Source of the DNA: an uncultured Ruminococcus sp.
Lineage (GTDB): Bacteria > Bacillota > Clostridia > Oscillospirales > Ruminococcaceae
Direction: 5' to 3'
Assembly: GCA_937902395.1 (NCBI GenBank)
Contig: CALGTV010000068.1
Coordinates: 1 to 12,128 of the forward strand
DNA: 12,128 nucleotides
Shown: piece by piece, positions 1 to 5,170 of the stretch
Layout of the letters: every line of letters starts with the position of its first letter
Position numbering within the stretch: the first letter of the stretch is position 1
Notes under the pieces: generated by a model
What the model was told of the DNA's origin: nothing
The model's database searches: none
The model's input: the letters and a program-made list of their open reading frames with translations, nothing else
Made by a program: the position numbers and the translations under genes

Positions 1-1232
1 GTGATCAAAAGAGATACCTTGAAGATGTTTTACCCCAAAACGATCCTTCCTTACAAACCATGCACCTTGATGAGTTTTGTGAAACTATCAATATGCTTGA
101 TAGTAACAACCAGCCAAGCGAACTTACCATCAAAATATATGGTTGGATTGGTACATACAAAACAACTAGAGGTATGAAGAAAGAGATAAATGAGTTTTCG
201 GACAACTATTTGGCTATTTTTGCGCACAATAAAATGGGACTTAGAAATGTACTGTCTATTATTGGGAAAAACCGAGTTTATGAAAGTTATATAGTGGGCA
301 ATCTCTATATAGACGCTTTTGAAGCACCAAATTTTCCAGATATGGCTGGAACTAATAGGCAAGGTTATAATGAGAGTGATCCTAGATGGGTAGCTGCGCT
401 TAAGTGCATTCGTGAAGCCACGGATAAAGCGGTTCGTCTTCATGAACAATTTGCAGCAGCTGAGAAGGCAATAAAAGAAGCTGAGAAAGAAGCAAAAAAA
501 GCCGAAGAAGAGGCGAAACTTAAAAGGAAGCTAGAAAGCACCACGAAGAGCATGGTAAGCAATTTGTCTAGCAAATTAGGCGGATCAACGTTGAATTCTG
601 ATGAAATTGCAGATGTTGTTTCATCGGAAATTGAAGCGATGAAGCCCTTATTAGGATTTAAGTCGGTGGTCGATGCAAATAAAAAGAAAATAATGATCAG
701 CCAAACTTTCAAGGATCGTCATGTTGCTAATGCAATCTATAACCTTTTGTTATTCAATGGTGTGCCTAAAGATGATATTATTTACTCCAACGGGCCAGAC
801 CCCGAAACCAATTTGCCCGAAAATGATATTTATGGATACTTGCAGAAGTTTTTCATAAATAGCGCGTCTTCTGAAATGATTTATGTTCTTTTTGTTACAA
901 GCAAGAATGTAATTTGTATTGATCCTCAAAATCCCGCAGCGAGTTGGGGTGAATTGATGGAGATAGGTGCAGCGTGGGTAACGCAAAAAGATCATTGGAT
1001 TTTTAACATTGATGGATTCAAGCCCGAAGAGCCATTAAATGTTAAAGATAAATTTGTAGATATCTATTTAATAGATACAGGAGAGGGAAATCCTATTTTA
1101 TCCCTTTCTCCGGCGGCGGTAAATAGCTTCTGTTTAAAAATAATACAGACATGCACTGCCTGCGGATACACACCAAAATCTTTTGAAGAGAATAAAGATT
1201 ATCTAGTTAAAAACCTAGTGTCTGTTTGTTGA
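1..1232 (+). CDS. GHKL/S5-type ATPase C-terminal part fused to a TIR-like domain (5' partial)
   Basis: The frame is open from the first bases, so the gene starts outside the window and the Met at 60 is internal. Numbered from that Met, residues 1 to about 125 resemble the end of a MutL/Hsp90-like (GHKL) ATPase with its S5-fold domain: the pattern IVGNLYIDAFE followed by PDMAGTNRQGY and DPRW is typical of that family. Residues about 130-165 are a Lys/Glu/Ala-rich coiled coil. Residues about 209-345 look like a prokaryotic TIR domain: a first strand KKIMISQTF, a later strand YVLFVTSKNV, and MEIGAAW, whose Glu301 sits where TIR NAD hydrolases carry their catalytic Glu. Family knowledge: TIR domains often degrade NAD or make signal nucleotides in phage defence, and GHKL ATPases often act as sensors or motors. 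A defence role is inferred. The ATP-binding half cannot be seen. The gene ends convergent with, and 26 bases into, a small reverse gene. Confidence 0.72.
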   Translation, partial: DQKRYLEDVLPQNDPSLQTMHLDEFCETINMLDSNNQPSELTIKIYGWIGTYKTTRGMKKEINEFSDNYLAIFAHNKMGLRNVLSIIGKNRVYESYIVGNLYIDAFEAPNFPDMAGTNRQGYNESDPRWVAALKCIREATDKAVRLHEQFAAAEKAIKEAEKEAKKAEEEAKLKRKLESTTKSMVSNLSSKLGGSTLNSDEIADVVSSEIEAMKPLLGFKSVVDANKKKIMISQTFKDRHVANAIYNLLLFNGVPKDDIIYSNGPDPETNLPENDIYGYLQKFFINSASSEMIYVLFVTSKNVICIDPQNPAASWGELMEIGAAWVTQKDHWIFNIDGFKPEEPLNVKDKFVDIYLIDTGEGNPILSLSPAAVNSFCLKIIQTCTACGYTPKSFEENKDYLVKNLVSVC

Positions 1233-1449
1233 TATTAATTTCGGCAATTAGTTTTGTTGGTTCTAAATCAATTCCCAGTTCTTTTTTTGCAAGCGTTCTT
1301 AACTCTTCATCAGTCATATGCTTTGAAAATGACTGATGAAGAGTTTTTTCAATACAACCAACAAGATGAAAAATTTGGCGATCATTTATTTCATCAATTA
1401 TGAATAGGTATATTCGATCGCCCTGCTTGATTAAAATACTTTTTTTCAT
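1207..1449 (-). CDS. Hypothetical 80-residue protein
   Basis: I do not recognise this protein. It begins MKKSILIKQGDRIYLFIIDE, suggesting a beta-rich N-terminus, and continues into a charged helical part (MTDEELRTLAKKELGIDL). There is no signal peptide or membrane segment. The ATG at 1449 has a good Shine-Dalgarno sequence, AAGGGGAAG, a few bases upstream, which is the main reason to call it real. Its last 26 bases overlap the end of the TIR gene on the other strand. A perfect 17-bp inverted repeat lies within its coding sequence, and a 24-bp dyad lies just upstream of its start. It could be a small regulator or partner of the neighbouring defence-like gene, but nothing in the sequence proves that. 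The chance that it is spurious is real because it is short. Confidence 0.5.
   Translation of the reverse strand: MKKSILIKQGDRIYLFIIDEINDRQIFHLVGCIEKTLHQSFSKHMTDEELRTLAKKELGIDLEPTKLIAEININKQTLGF
1301..1349 (+). terminator. Rho-independent terminator-like hairpin after the TIR gene
   Basis: Perfect 17-bp inverted repeat: 1301-1317 pairs with 1329-1345, with an 11-base loop, and a run of six T (1344-1349) overlaps the end of the stem on the plus strand. It lies about 70 bases after the stop at 1232, so it would end that transcript. It sits entirely inside the coding sequence of the reverse-strand 80-residue gene, which is unusual. Confidence 0.6.
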
Positions 1450-1476
1450 ATTTGCTTCCCCTTATTAAACAGATAT

Positions 1477-1500
1477 AATTATTATTGGACAATAATAATT
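1477..1500. promoter_or_regulatory. Perfect AT-rich dyad upstream of the 80-residue gene
   Basis: Positions 1477-1487 are the exact reverse complement of 1490-1500, with only two bases between. The dyad lies 27 bases upstream of the reverse-strand ATG at 1449, so it could be an operator or could overlap a promoter. No T-run follows on either strand, which argues against a terminator. No clean promoter hexamer pair is visible. Confidence 0.35.
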
Positions 1501-1542
1501 CCACTAAACCATAAAGGTGTTTTTATTTAGGTATATGACTGA

Positions 1543-1650
1543 ATCGCAGATGATATTTCTAGTGAAATTTTTTCTGCTTCTCTCTGGACTTCTGCACCAA
1601 CCTATGGTACTGTTGTTACTGCAAAGGAGGTGCGAATATGGCACGAATAA
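1543..1650 (+). pseudogene. 3' remnant of an unidentified gene
   Basis: This frame is open for about 35 codons and reads like the genuine end of a protein (SAPTYGTVVTAKEVRIWHE, then TAA at 1648-1650). It has no start codon, and an in-frame TGA lies directly upstream at 1540-1542. Its end overlaps the ATG of the next small frame by 13 bases in a way typical of translationally coupled genes. I read it as the tail of a gene truncated or frameshifted upstream. The parent family is not recognised. Confidence 0.35.
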
Positions 1651-1760
1651 CTGTAGAAGAAGTTTACAACGGCGAAAACTGCGGCAAGATATCGTGCCGC
1701 AATTTCAAAATATTTAGATTAGTAAATATGATTATTATATTGCAACTAATGAATTTTTAG
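1638..1760 (+). CDS. Short 40-residue frame with a strong ribosome binding site, possibly truncated
   Basis: The ATG at 1638 follows an almost ideal ribosome binding site, AAAGGAGG, at 1623-1630. The first two dozen residues (starting MARITVEEVYNGENC) look like ordinary protein, with two cysteines in ENCGKISC. The rest becomes an AT-rich, hydrophobic tail (LVNMIIILQLMNF), as if the original gene had been cut and now reads into unrelated DNA. The frame starts within the last bases of the remnant before it and stops 9 bases before the next gene. I do not recognise the family. It may be a remnant of a former accessory operon rather than a working gene. Confidence 0.4.
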   Translation: MARITVEEVYNGENCGKISCRNFKIFRLVNMIIILQLMNF

Positions 1761-1769
1761 AGGTGACTT

Positions 1770-2615
1770 ATGGAACAAAATGAAAGTATAGAATACTGTA
1801 AAAATATTGTAAGGTCTTTTTTATTGGAATATTGCGATAATAATTTAGATAAGTTATTAGATTTTGATATTGATCAATTGGAACATGATATAAAGTTTGG
1901 CAAGCCGCCAGAATACAAAGAAACGTGGGTGATGGATCCTGATGATTCGGTTGTAGCACGTTCAATTTTATACTTGCTTTATTTTAAAAAAATTGACGGA
2001 CTTACCTATGATATGATAGGAACAAGATTTCGCGGAGATACACTATTCACACCAGGCAATATTTTTGGTAAACAGTTGCAATATTTAGGAAAGCAAGATA
2101 TTGACAACAAAATTTTAAGTATGGAAAATACTAATAAGTTTTTAAAAGAATATCATACAATTCCAAATATGATTCTTCTACCTAATGAGAAAATAGAAAT
2201 AATTAGAGATAATAATATTAGTTATGAATCGTTAAATCAATATAGAGGGATGAATCGTCCCGGCATGTCCGATTATATAGATGTCTTTTTAATAGATATA
2301 TGTAATTGCATCGAAAAAAAGCATCCTCAACAATGTGATGAATACATTAGTCTACTATTTCAAAAAAATGCATTTTACTTTAATCTTTTTGATAAAGGTA
2401 TTGATTTTTTAAGAAGCCATTTTCTTGAAGATGTAATATGCGAAAACGATAATTCGTATAATATAATAGAACAATATCAATTCAAACATTTGGTATGGTG
2501 GAGAAAACATGCAGATTTTAAAAACGAAGCAGAAAAATTTTTAAAAGCCTTTTACAGATTGCGTACATATAGAAAGAAAAAAATGATGTGTGAATTAGAA
2601 AATATTTTGTTTTAG
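1770..2615 (+). CDS. Hypothetical 281-residue protein with FRGDT motif
   Basis: A soluble protein with no signal peptide or membrane helices. The start at 1770 is supported by AGAGGTG a few bases upstream. Visible landmarks are FRGDT near residue 87, YHTIPNMILLPN near residues 128-139, and NQYRGMNRPGMSDYIDVFL near residues 156-174. This combination (an RGDT block, then a YHTI-N-hydrophobic-PLPN block, then a YRG block) recalls an uncharacterised family I know from bacterial accessory regions; DUF6994 is a tentative label only. The gene is strongly AT-rich compared with the cellulase genes downstream, which suggests horizontal origin. It stands alone, 9 bases after a short remnant frame, and is closed by a strong hairpin. 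No enzymatic residues can be assigned, and a defence or abortive-infection role would be a guess from context. Confidence 0.75.
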   Translation: MEQNESIEYCKNIVRSFLLEYCDNNLDKLLDFDIDQLEHDIKFGKPPEYKETWVMDPDDSVVARSILYLLYFKKIDGLTYDMIGTRFRGDTLFTPGNIFGKQLQYLGKQDIDNKILSMENTNKFLKEYHTIPNMILLPNEKIEIIRDNNISYESLNQYRGMNRPGMSDYIDVFLIDICNCIEKKHPQQCDEYISLLFQKNAFYFNLFDKGIDFLRSHFLEDVICENDNSYNIIEQYQFKHLVWWRKHADFKNEAEKFLKAFYRLRTYRKKKMMCELENILF

Positions 2616-2639
2616 ACTCATCGAATAATATAACAAACA

Positions 2640-2669
2640 GGCGGAGAGGGTGCCTCTCCGCCTTAACTT
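2640..2669. terminator. Terminator hairpin between convergent genes
   Basis: GGCGGAGAGG (2640-2649) pairs perfectly with CCTCTCCGCC (2653-2662) across a three-base loop, and a T-rich tail follows on the plus strand. It lies between the plus-strand stop at 2615 and the minus-strand stop at 2693, so it probably serves both transcripts. Confidence 0.85.
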
Positions 2670-2692
2670 TTACCACAAAGCTGAATGCTGGC

Positions 2693-3376
2693 TTATCTAT
2701 AAATTAGTTCGTTGTTTACGATTTCGGTGACATGCTGTCTGATGTTATTCATTCGGCGCACCCATTCCATTTGGTTGGTTGCTTTCAGTTCTTCCGTAAC
2801 GCCTTCCGCTTTCTTATACTGCACTATAAGATTATCGAACATTTCTTGTGCTTGGGCGTTTATATCATACGGATAGGAATTGAGTTTGCCTTCGGTTTGC
2901 AATCGGTTATAGGTGGCTTTTCGGCGAGATTTAAGATAATCTAAATGCCGCATACCCCATACACCGATTTCTTTTGTTTCAACCTCCGGCAGCGTGAAAC
3001 AAGGGATATAATAATCTCCTTGGAGTTCGTACCACAAGACGTTGGATTCATCGAAAATATACTTTTCCATATCAGTTATCCTCCCATAGAAAATCGCTAA
3101 GGGAGCATCGTTGCTGATAAAGGTATCGTAGGTGAACTTTGCGCCGAGTCTGAAGCCTACAATGAAACTGTCAAGGTTGGATTCTCCGTTTACTACGCTC
3201 CAAGCGTTGACATGGTCGAGGAACTTGCTCTTTTCTTCGCCTTTGAGTTTGGCGGTCAAGTATTCTTCGGTTTCATTGAGGGTTTGCATTTCTTTCATTA
3301 CCGCTTTGCTCTGTTTGATACTGCGAGCCTGCGGGTCGATATTGCCATAATAGAATTCTTTAATAAAGTCTTTCAT
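2693..3376 (-). CDS. DUF6809-like / TnpV-like fusion protein
   Basis: The ATG at 3376 has CGGAGG about eight bases upstream. Residues 1 to about 95 match the pattern of DUF6809 proteins (start MKDFIKEFYYGNIDPQ, then SFIVGFRLGAKFTYDTF). Residues about 105-227 match TnpV, a protein found in Firmicute transposons and conjugative elements: GDYYIPCFTLPE, GVWGMRHLDYLK, and near the end KATNQMEWVRRMNNIR. Each family usually occurs as a separate protein of roughly 100-120 residues, so this 227-residue frame is a fusion or two-domain version. Neither family has an established biochemical function. It is transcribed in the same direction as the tRNA-Pro gene just upstream, but a strong hairpin separates them. 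Its presence marks mobile-element DNA; no transposase or recombinase is visible in the window. Confidence 0.8.
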   Translation of the reverse strand: MKDFIKEFYYGNIDPQARSIKQSKAVMKEMQTLNETEEYLTAKLKGEEKSKFLDHVNAWSVVNGESNLDSFIVGFRLGAKFTYDTFISNDAPLAIFYGRITDMEKYIFDESNVLWYELQGDYYIPCFTLPEVETKEIGVWGMRHLDYLKSRRKATYNRLQTEGKLNSYPYDINAQAQEMFDNLIVQYKKAEGVTEELKATNQMEWVRRMNNIRQHVTEIVNNELIYR

Positions 3377-3422
3377 AAACTAGCCTCCGTTTGTTTTTGA
3401 GTTAAAATTTGGATAGTCTATT

Positions 3423-3469
3423 GAAAGAGAAAATCCGAACCCGCCGCCTATTAGACGGAGGTTCGGATT
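3423..3469 (-). terminator. Terminator of the tRNA-Pro transcript
   Basis: On the reverse strand AATCCGAACC (3469-3460) pairs with GGTTCGGATT (3441-3432). An inner five-pair stem (CCGTC with GGCGG, one G-U pair) caps it, and a tail TTCTCTTTC follows. It begins about ten bases after the tRNA CCA end, so it ends the tRNA transcript before the TnpV-like gene. Confidence 0.8.
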
Positions 3470-3478
3470 ATTCGTGTT

Positions 3479-3555
3479 TGGTCGAGGCGACAGGACTCGA
3501 ACCTGCGGCATCTTGGTCCCAAACCAAGCACTCTACCAAACTGAGCTACGCCTCG
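3479..3555 (-). tRNA. tRNA-Pro (anticodon UGG)
   Basis: A full cloverleaf can be folded on the reverse strand. The acceptor CGAGGCG (5' end at 3555) pairs with CGCCTCG, the D arm has GCTC/GAGT, the anticodon stem CTTGG/CCAAG encloses loop TTTGGGA, and the T arm is GCAGG-TTCGAGT-CCTGT. The loop gives anticodon TGG, which reads proline CCN codons. The discriminator base is A (3482) and the CCA end is encoded (3481-3479). It has its own consensus promoter and a hairpin terminator, so it is a single-gene unit. Confidence 0.97.
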
Positions 3556-3588
3556 GACTATTTTTGAACTGTCCTTGACAGCTTTTAT

Positions 3589-3617
3589 ATTATACCAAAC
3601 ATTTTCGAAAATGTCAA
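3589..3617 (-). promoter_or_regulatory. Consensus sigma-A promoter of tRNA-Pro
   Basis: On the reverse strand TTGACA (3617-3612), a 17-base spacer and TATAAT (3594-3589) make a perfect consensus promoter, placing the transcript start about 27 bases before the tRNA. The spacer and the edge of the -35 box hold a 16-bp perfect palindrome, ACATTTTCGAAAATGT (3599-3614). Confidence 0.9.
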
Positions 3618-3629
3618 CCCTATTTTTAA

Positions 3630-3646
3630 TGTTTTGTATACTTGCA
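3630..3646. repeat. 17-bp direct repeat, copy 1
   Basis: TGTTTTGTATACTTGCA occurs here and again at 7360-7376, identical over 17 bases, both in noncoding DNA. Its core TTGTATACTT is a near-palindrome around GTATAC, as expected for a dimeric regulator site. This copy lies 12 bases upstream of the tRNA-Pro -35 box. Function unknown. Confidence 0.5.
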
Positions 3647-3686
3647 CAAAAATATAGTAAAATTAAACGAGATATGCAACAGTGTG

Positions 3687-3714
3687 CAAAAACGGACGGC
3701 GTTTGCCGTCCGTT
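3687..3714 (-). terminator. Terminator of the small acidic protein gene
   Basis: AACGGACGGC (3691-3700) and GCCGTCCGTT (3705-3714) form a perfect ten-pair stem with a four-base loop. Read on the reverse strand it ends in a run of five T, eleven bases after the stop of the acidic gene. Confidence 0.88.
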
Positions 3715-3725
3715 GATTACGTAAA

Positions 3726-4028
3726 TTAATCGTTGATAGCGTCCTTGATTTCCTCAACAACATCTTCAACAACAGCTGCTGCATCTTCAGCAACCTCTTC
3801 AACTGCTTCCTTAACATCCTCGATAGCTTCTTCAGCATTTTCAGCAACTTCTTCAGCTGCCTTTTCAGCATCATCAATGATTTCTTCGCTGTCGAATTCA
3901 GAATCGTCGAAATCATAGATATCGTCGAAATCGTCGTCAACGTCCTTGCCTTTAAGAATTTTTGTTACTACAACACCTGCGAAAGCTGCTGCACCTGCAA
4001 TAAGAAGTCCTGTTAATAATTTGCTCAT
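3726..4028 (-). CDS. Small acidic membrane-anchored protein (YtxH-like in layout)
   Basis: A 100-residue protein. Residues about 4-24 (LLTGLLIAGAAAFAGVVVTKI) form one hydrophobic helix, followed by KGK and then an extremely acidic remainder: an Asp-rich stretch (residues about 30-48) and a long Glu/Ala/Val-rich helix (about 50-98) with coiled-coil character. The likely topology is a membrane anchor with the acidic helix inside the cell. The layout resembles YtxH-type envelope proteins of Firmicutes, which have a short N-terminal helix and then a charged repeat helix, but sequence this biased can resemble many proteins by chance. The start is supported by GAGGA about ten bases upstream. It has its own promoter, a roughly 100-base structured leader and a terminator, and lies downstream of rsmE on the same strand. 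Its function is not known. Confidence 0.75.
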   Translation of the reverse strand: MSKLLTGLLIAGAAAFAGVVVTKILKGKDVDDDFDDIYDFDDSEFDSEEIIDDAEKAAEEVAENAEEAIEDVKEAVEEVAEDAAAVVEDVVEEIKDAIND

Positions 4029-4069
4029 ATTAAAAAATCCTCATTTCTCCGCAGTTTTAAAATCATCTG

Positions 4070-4126
4070 CAAGGCATTTCAGCCTGTCAGCTTGCGTTAT
4101 CGGAAAGCTTGCGGAAACTTCGATAA
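4070..4126 (-). promoter_or_regulatory. Structured 5' leader of the acidic protein gene
   Basis: Between the promoter and the start codon, the reverse strand can form TTATCG/CGATAA (4126-4121 with 4102-4097). Closer to the gene it can form a second fold with GCAAG/CTTGC and an inner AGGC/GCCT. No known riboswitch class is recognisable. It may be a stability or protein-binding element, or chance structure. Confidence 0.3.
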
Positions 4127-4137
4127 TCATATTAGAT

Positions 4138-4166
4138 ATTATAACACATTTTTTCCAAAATTTCAA
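4138..4166 (-). promoter_or_regulatory. Promoter of the acidic protein gene
   Basis: On the reverse strand TTGAAA (4166-4161), 17 bases, TATAAT (4143-4138). It lies directly after the rsmE stop codon and about 110 bases before the acidic gene, giving that gene independent expression. Confidence 0.8.
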
Positions 4167-4170
4167 GTGT

Positions 4171-4893
4171 TTACATATTTTTTGTTAAAAACATCAAAAT
4201 TGTTAAGGCTGAAATTGGTGCTGTTTCACAACGTAGGATTCTTTTTCCAAGCCAGATGCGTTCAGCACCTGCGGAAACTGCTTCTTCAACTTCTGATGCT
4301 TCAAATCCGCCCTCACTGCCAATTAGAATTCCTGCTGTTTTTATACCCTCGACATTTACCTCACCAAAAGGCTTGCCGCCCTCGCCCTCGTATAGAATAA
4401 CGTTCTTATCGAGATTTTTCATCATTTCAAGGCATTGTTTATAGCTGACAATCGGCGATATTTCCGGGATTATTCCGCGCCCTGACTGTTTTGCTGCTTC
4501 CTCCGCGATTTTTGCAAGCCGTGGTAGCTTTTTTGCAAAATCCTTTTCATTTGGTCGCGATATGCAGCGCCTTGTCAATACGGGAACGATTCTTGATACG
4601 CCTAATTCCGTGGATTTCTGGATAATGTATTCCAGCTTGTCAAGCTTTGGTACAGCCTGAAACAGCGTGACTTTCACTGTTGGTTCGGCATAGCATGGAT
4701 GCTTTTCGAGTAGGTTGAGATATACAGAATCCTCGGTAATTTGCCGTATTTCACAATCGTAGTCCATTCCGCCGCAGCATACCGTCACTTCCTCGTGAGG
4801 ACGCATGCGCAGAGAACGTCCGATATGTCGGGCATTTTCGCCGTCTAAAACTATATCGTTTTCATTTATATTATCCGCAAAAAATCGTGGCAT
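4171..4893 (-). CDS. rsmE: 16S rRNA (uracil(1498)-N(3))-methyltransferase RsmE
   Basis: RsmE methylates N3 of U1498 in 16S rRNA of the small ribosomal subunit using S-adenosylmethionine. The 240-residue length is usual for the family. The N-terminal MPRFFAD with GENARHIGRSLRMR is the PUA-like RNA-binding part. The C-terminal SPOUT (trefoil-knot) part shows KLEYIIQKSTELGV, EEAAKQSGR, the SAM-site loop IGSEGGF (usually GPEGGF), and near the end LGKRILRCETAPISAL. I chose the ATG at 4893 because MPRFF is the conserved family start. An upstream in-frame ATG at 4968 would add 25 unrelated residues and would lie upstream of the predicted promoter. The ribosome binding site is weak (GAAAGAAG). In many Firmicutes rsmE follows prmA; here it is divergent from the first cellulase gene and has its own promoter. 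Confidence 0.96.
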   Translation of the reverse strand: MPRFFADNINENDIVLDGENARHIGRSLRMRPHEEVTVCCGGMDYDCEIRQITEDSVYLNLLEKHPCYAEPTVKVTLFQAVPKLDKLEYIIQKSTELGVSRIVPVLTRRCISRPNEKDFAKKLPRLAKIAEEAAKQSGRGIIPEISPIVSYKQCLEMMKNLDKNVILYEGEGGKPFGEVNVEGIKTAGILIGSEGGFEASEVEEAVSAGAERIWLGKRILRCETAPISALTILMFLTKNM

Positions 4894-4924
4894 ATCAACA
4901 CTTCTTTCTATATTATGTATGTTT

Positions 4925-4953
4925 ATTATATCATTATGAAATACAGATGTCAA
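4925..4953 (-). promoter_or_regulatory. Consensus promoter of rsmE
   Basis: On the reverse strand TTGACA (4953-4948), a 17-base spacer, TATAAT (4930-4925). It places the start of transcription about 25 bases before the ATG at 4893 and confirms that start over the longer frame. Confidence 0.88.
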
Positions 4954-5105
4954 ATTTTTTATACGCAATGTGAGAAAATGACATTTGAACTAATGATACA
5001 GTTGTTAATTTGCACAATAATAATGCCGCGAATTTGATTATTCTGCTGAAAATATTCATTGCATGATTATGTACACAAAATATTCACAAAGCAATTCTGA
5101 TTTTA

Positions 5106-5114
5106 TGGTATAAT
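5106..5114 (+). promoter_or_regulatory. Extended -10 promoter of the first GH9 gene
   Basis: TGGTATAAT is a perfect -10 with the upstream TG of an extended -10 element. No good -35 hexamer is present at 16-18 bases (the region around 5083-5091 is TTCACAAAG). The leader would be about 50 bases. The rsmE-GH9 intergenic region (4894-5170) otherwise contains only the divergent rsmE promoter. Confidence 0.65.
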
Positions 5115-5170
5115 ATGTATATATGGAGGGATAATTAACATTCACTTATTTAACGAAAGGATGATTTAAA

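Noticed and set aside
440..712. Ser/Phe/Ala-rich reverse frame under the coiled coil of the TIR gene
   Set aside because: It is the antisense of Lys/Glu/Ala codons and lacks a start signal.
1517..1717. 66-residue forward frame
   Set aside because: It has no ribosome binding site, its sequence is Leu/Arg-rich out-of-frame in character, and two other frames here read more like protein, one with an excellent AAAGGAGG site.
3479..3555. Second copy of the tRNA-Pro 3' end elsewhere in the window (att site)
   Set aside because: I looked for the CGCCTCG acceptor arm and the T-arm sequence in 1-3478 and found no copy. If one exists it lies outside the window.
3733..3918. Ser/Ala/Thr-rich forward frame opposite the acidic gene
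   Set aside because: It is the mirror image of the repetitive GAA/GAT codons of the acidic gene and has no ribosome binding site.
4894..4968. N-terminal extension of RsmE to an ATG at 4968
   Set aside because: It would precede the consensus promoter at 4925-4953 and adds residues not found in the family, whose conserved start is MPRFF.
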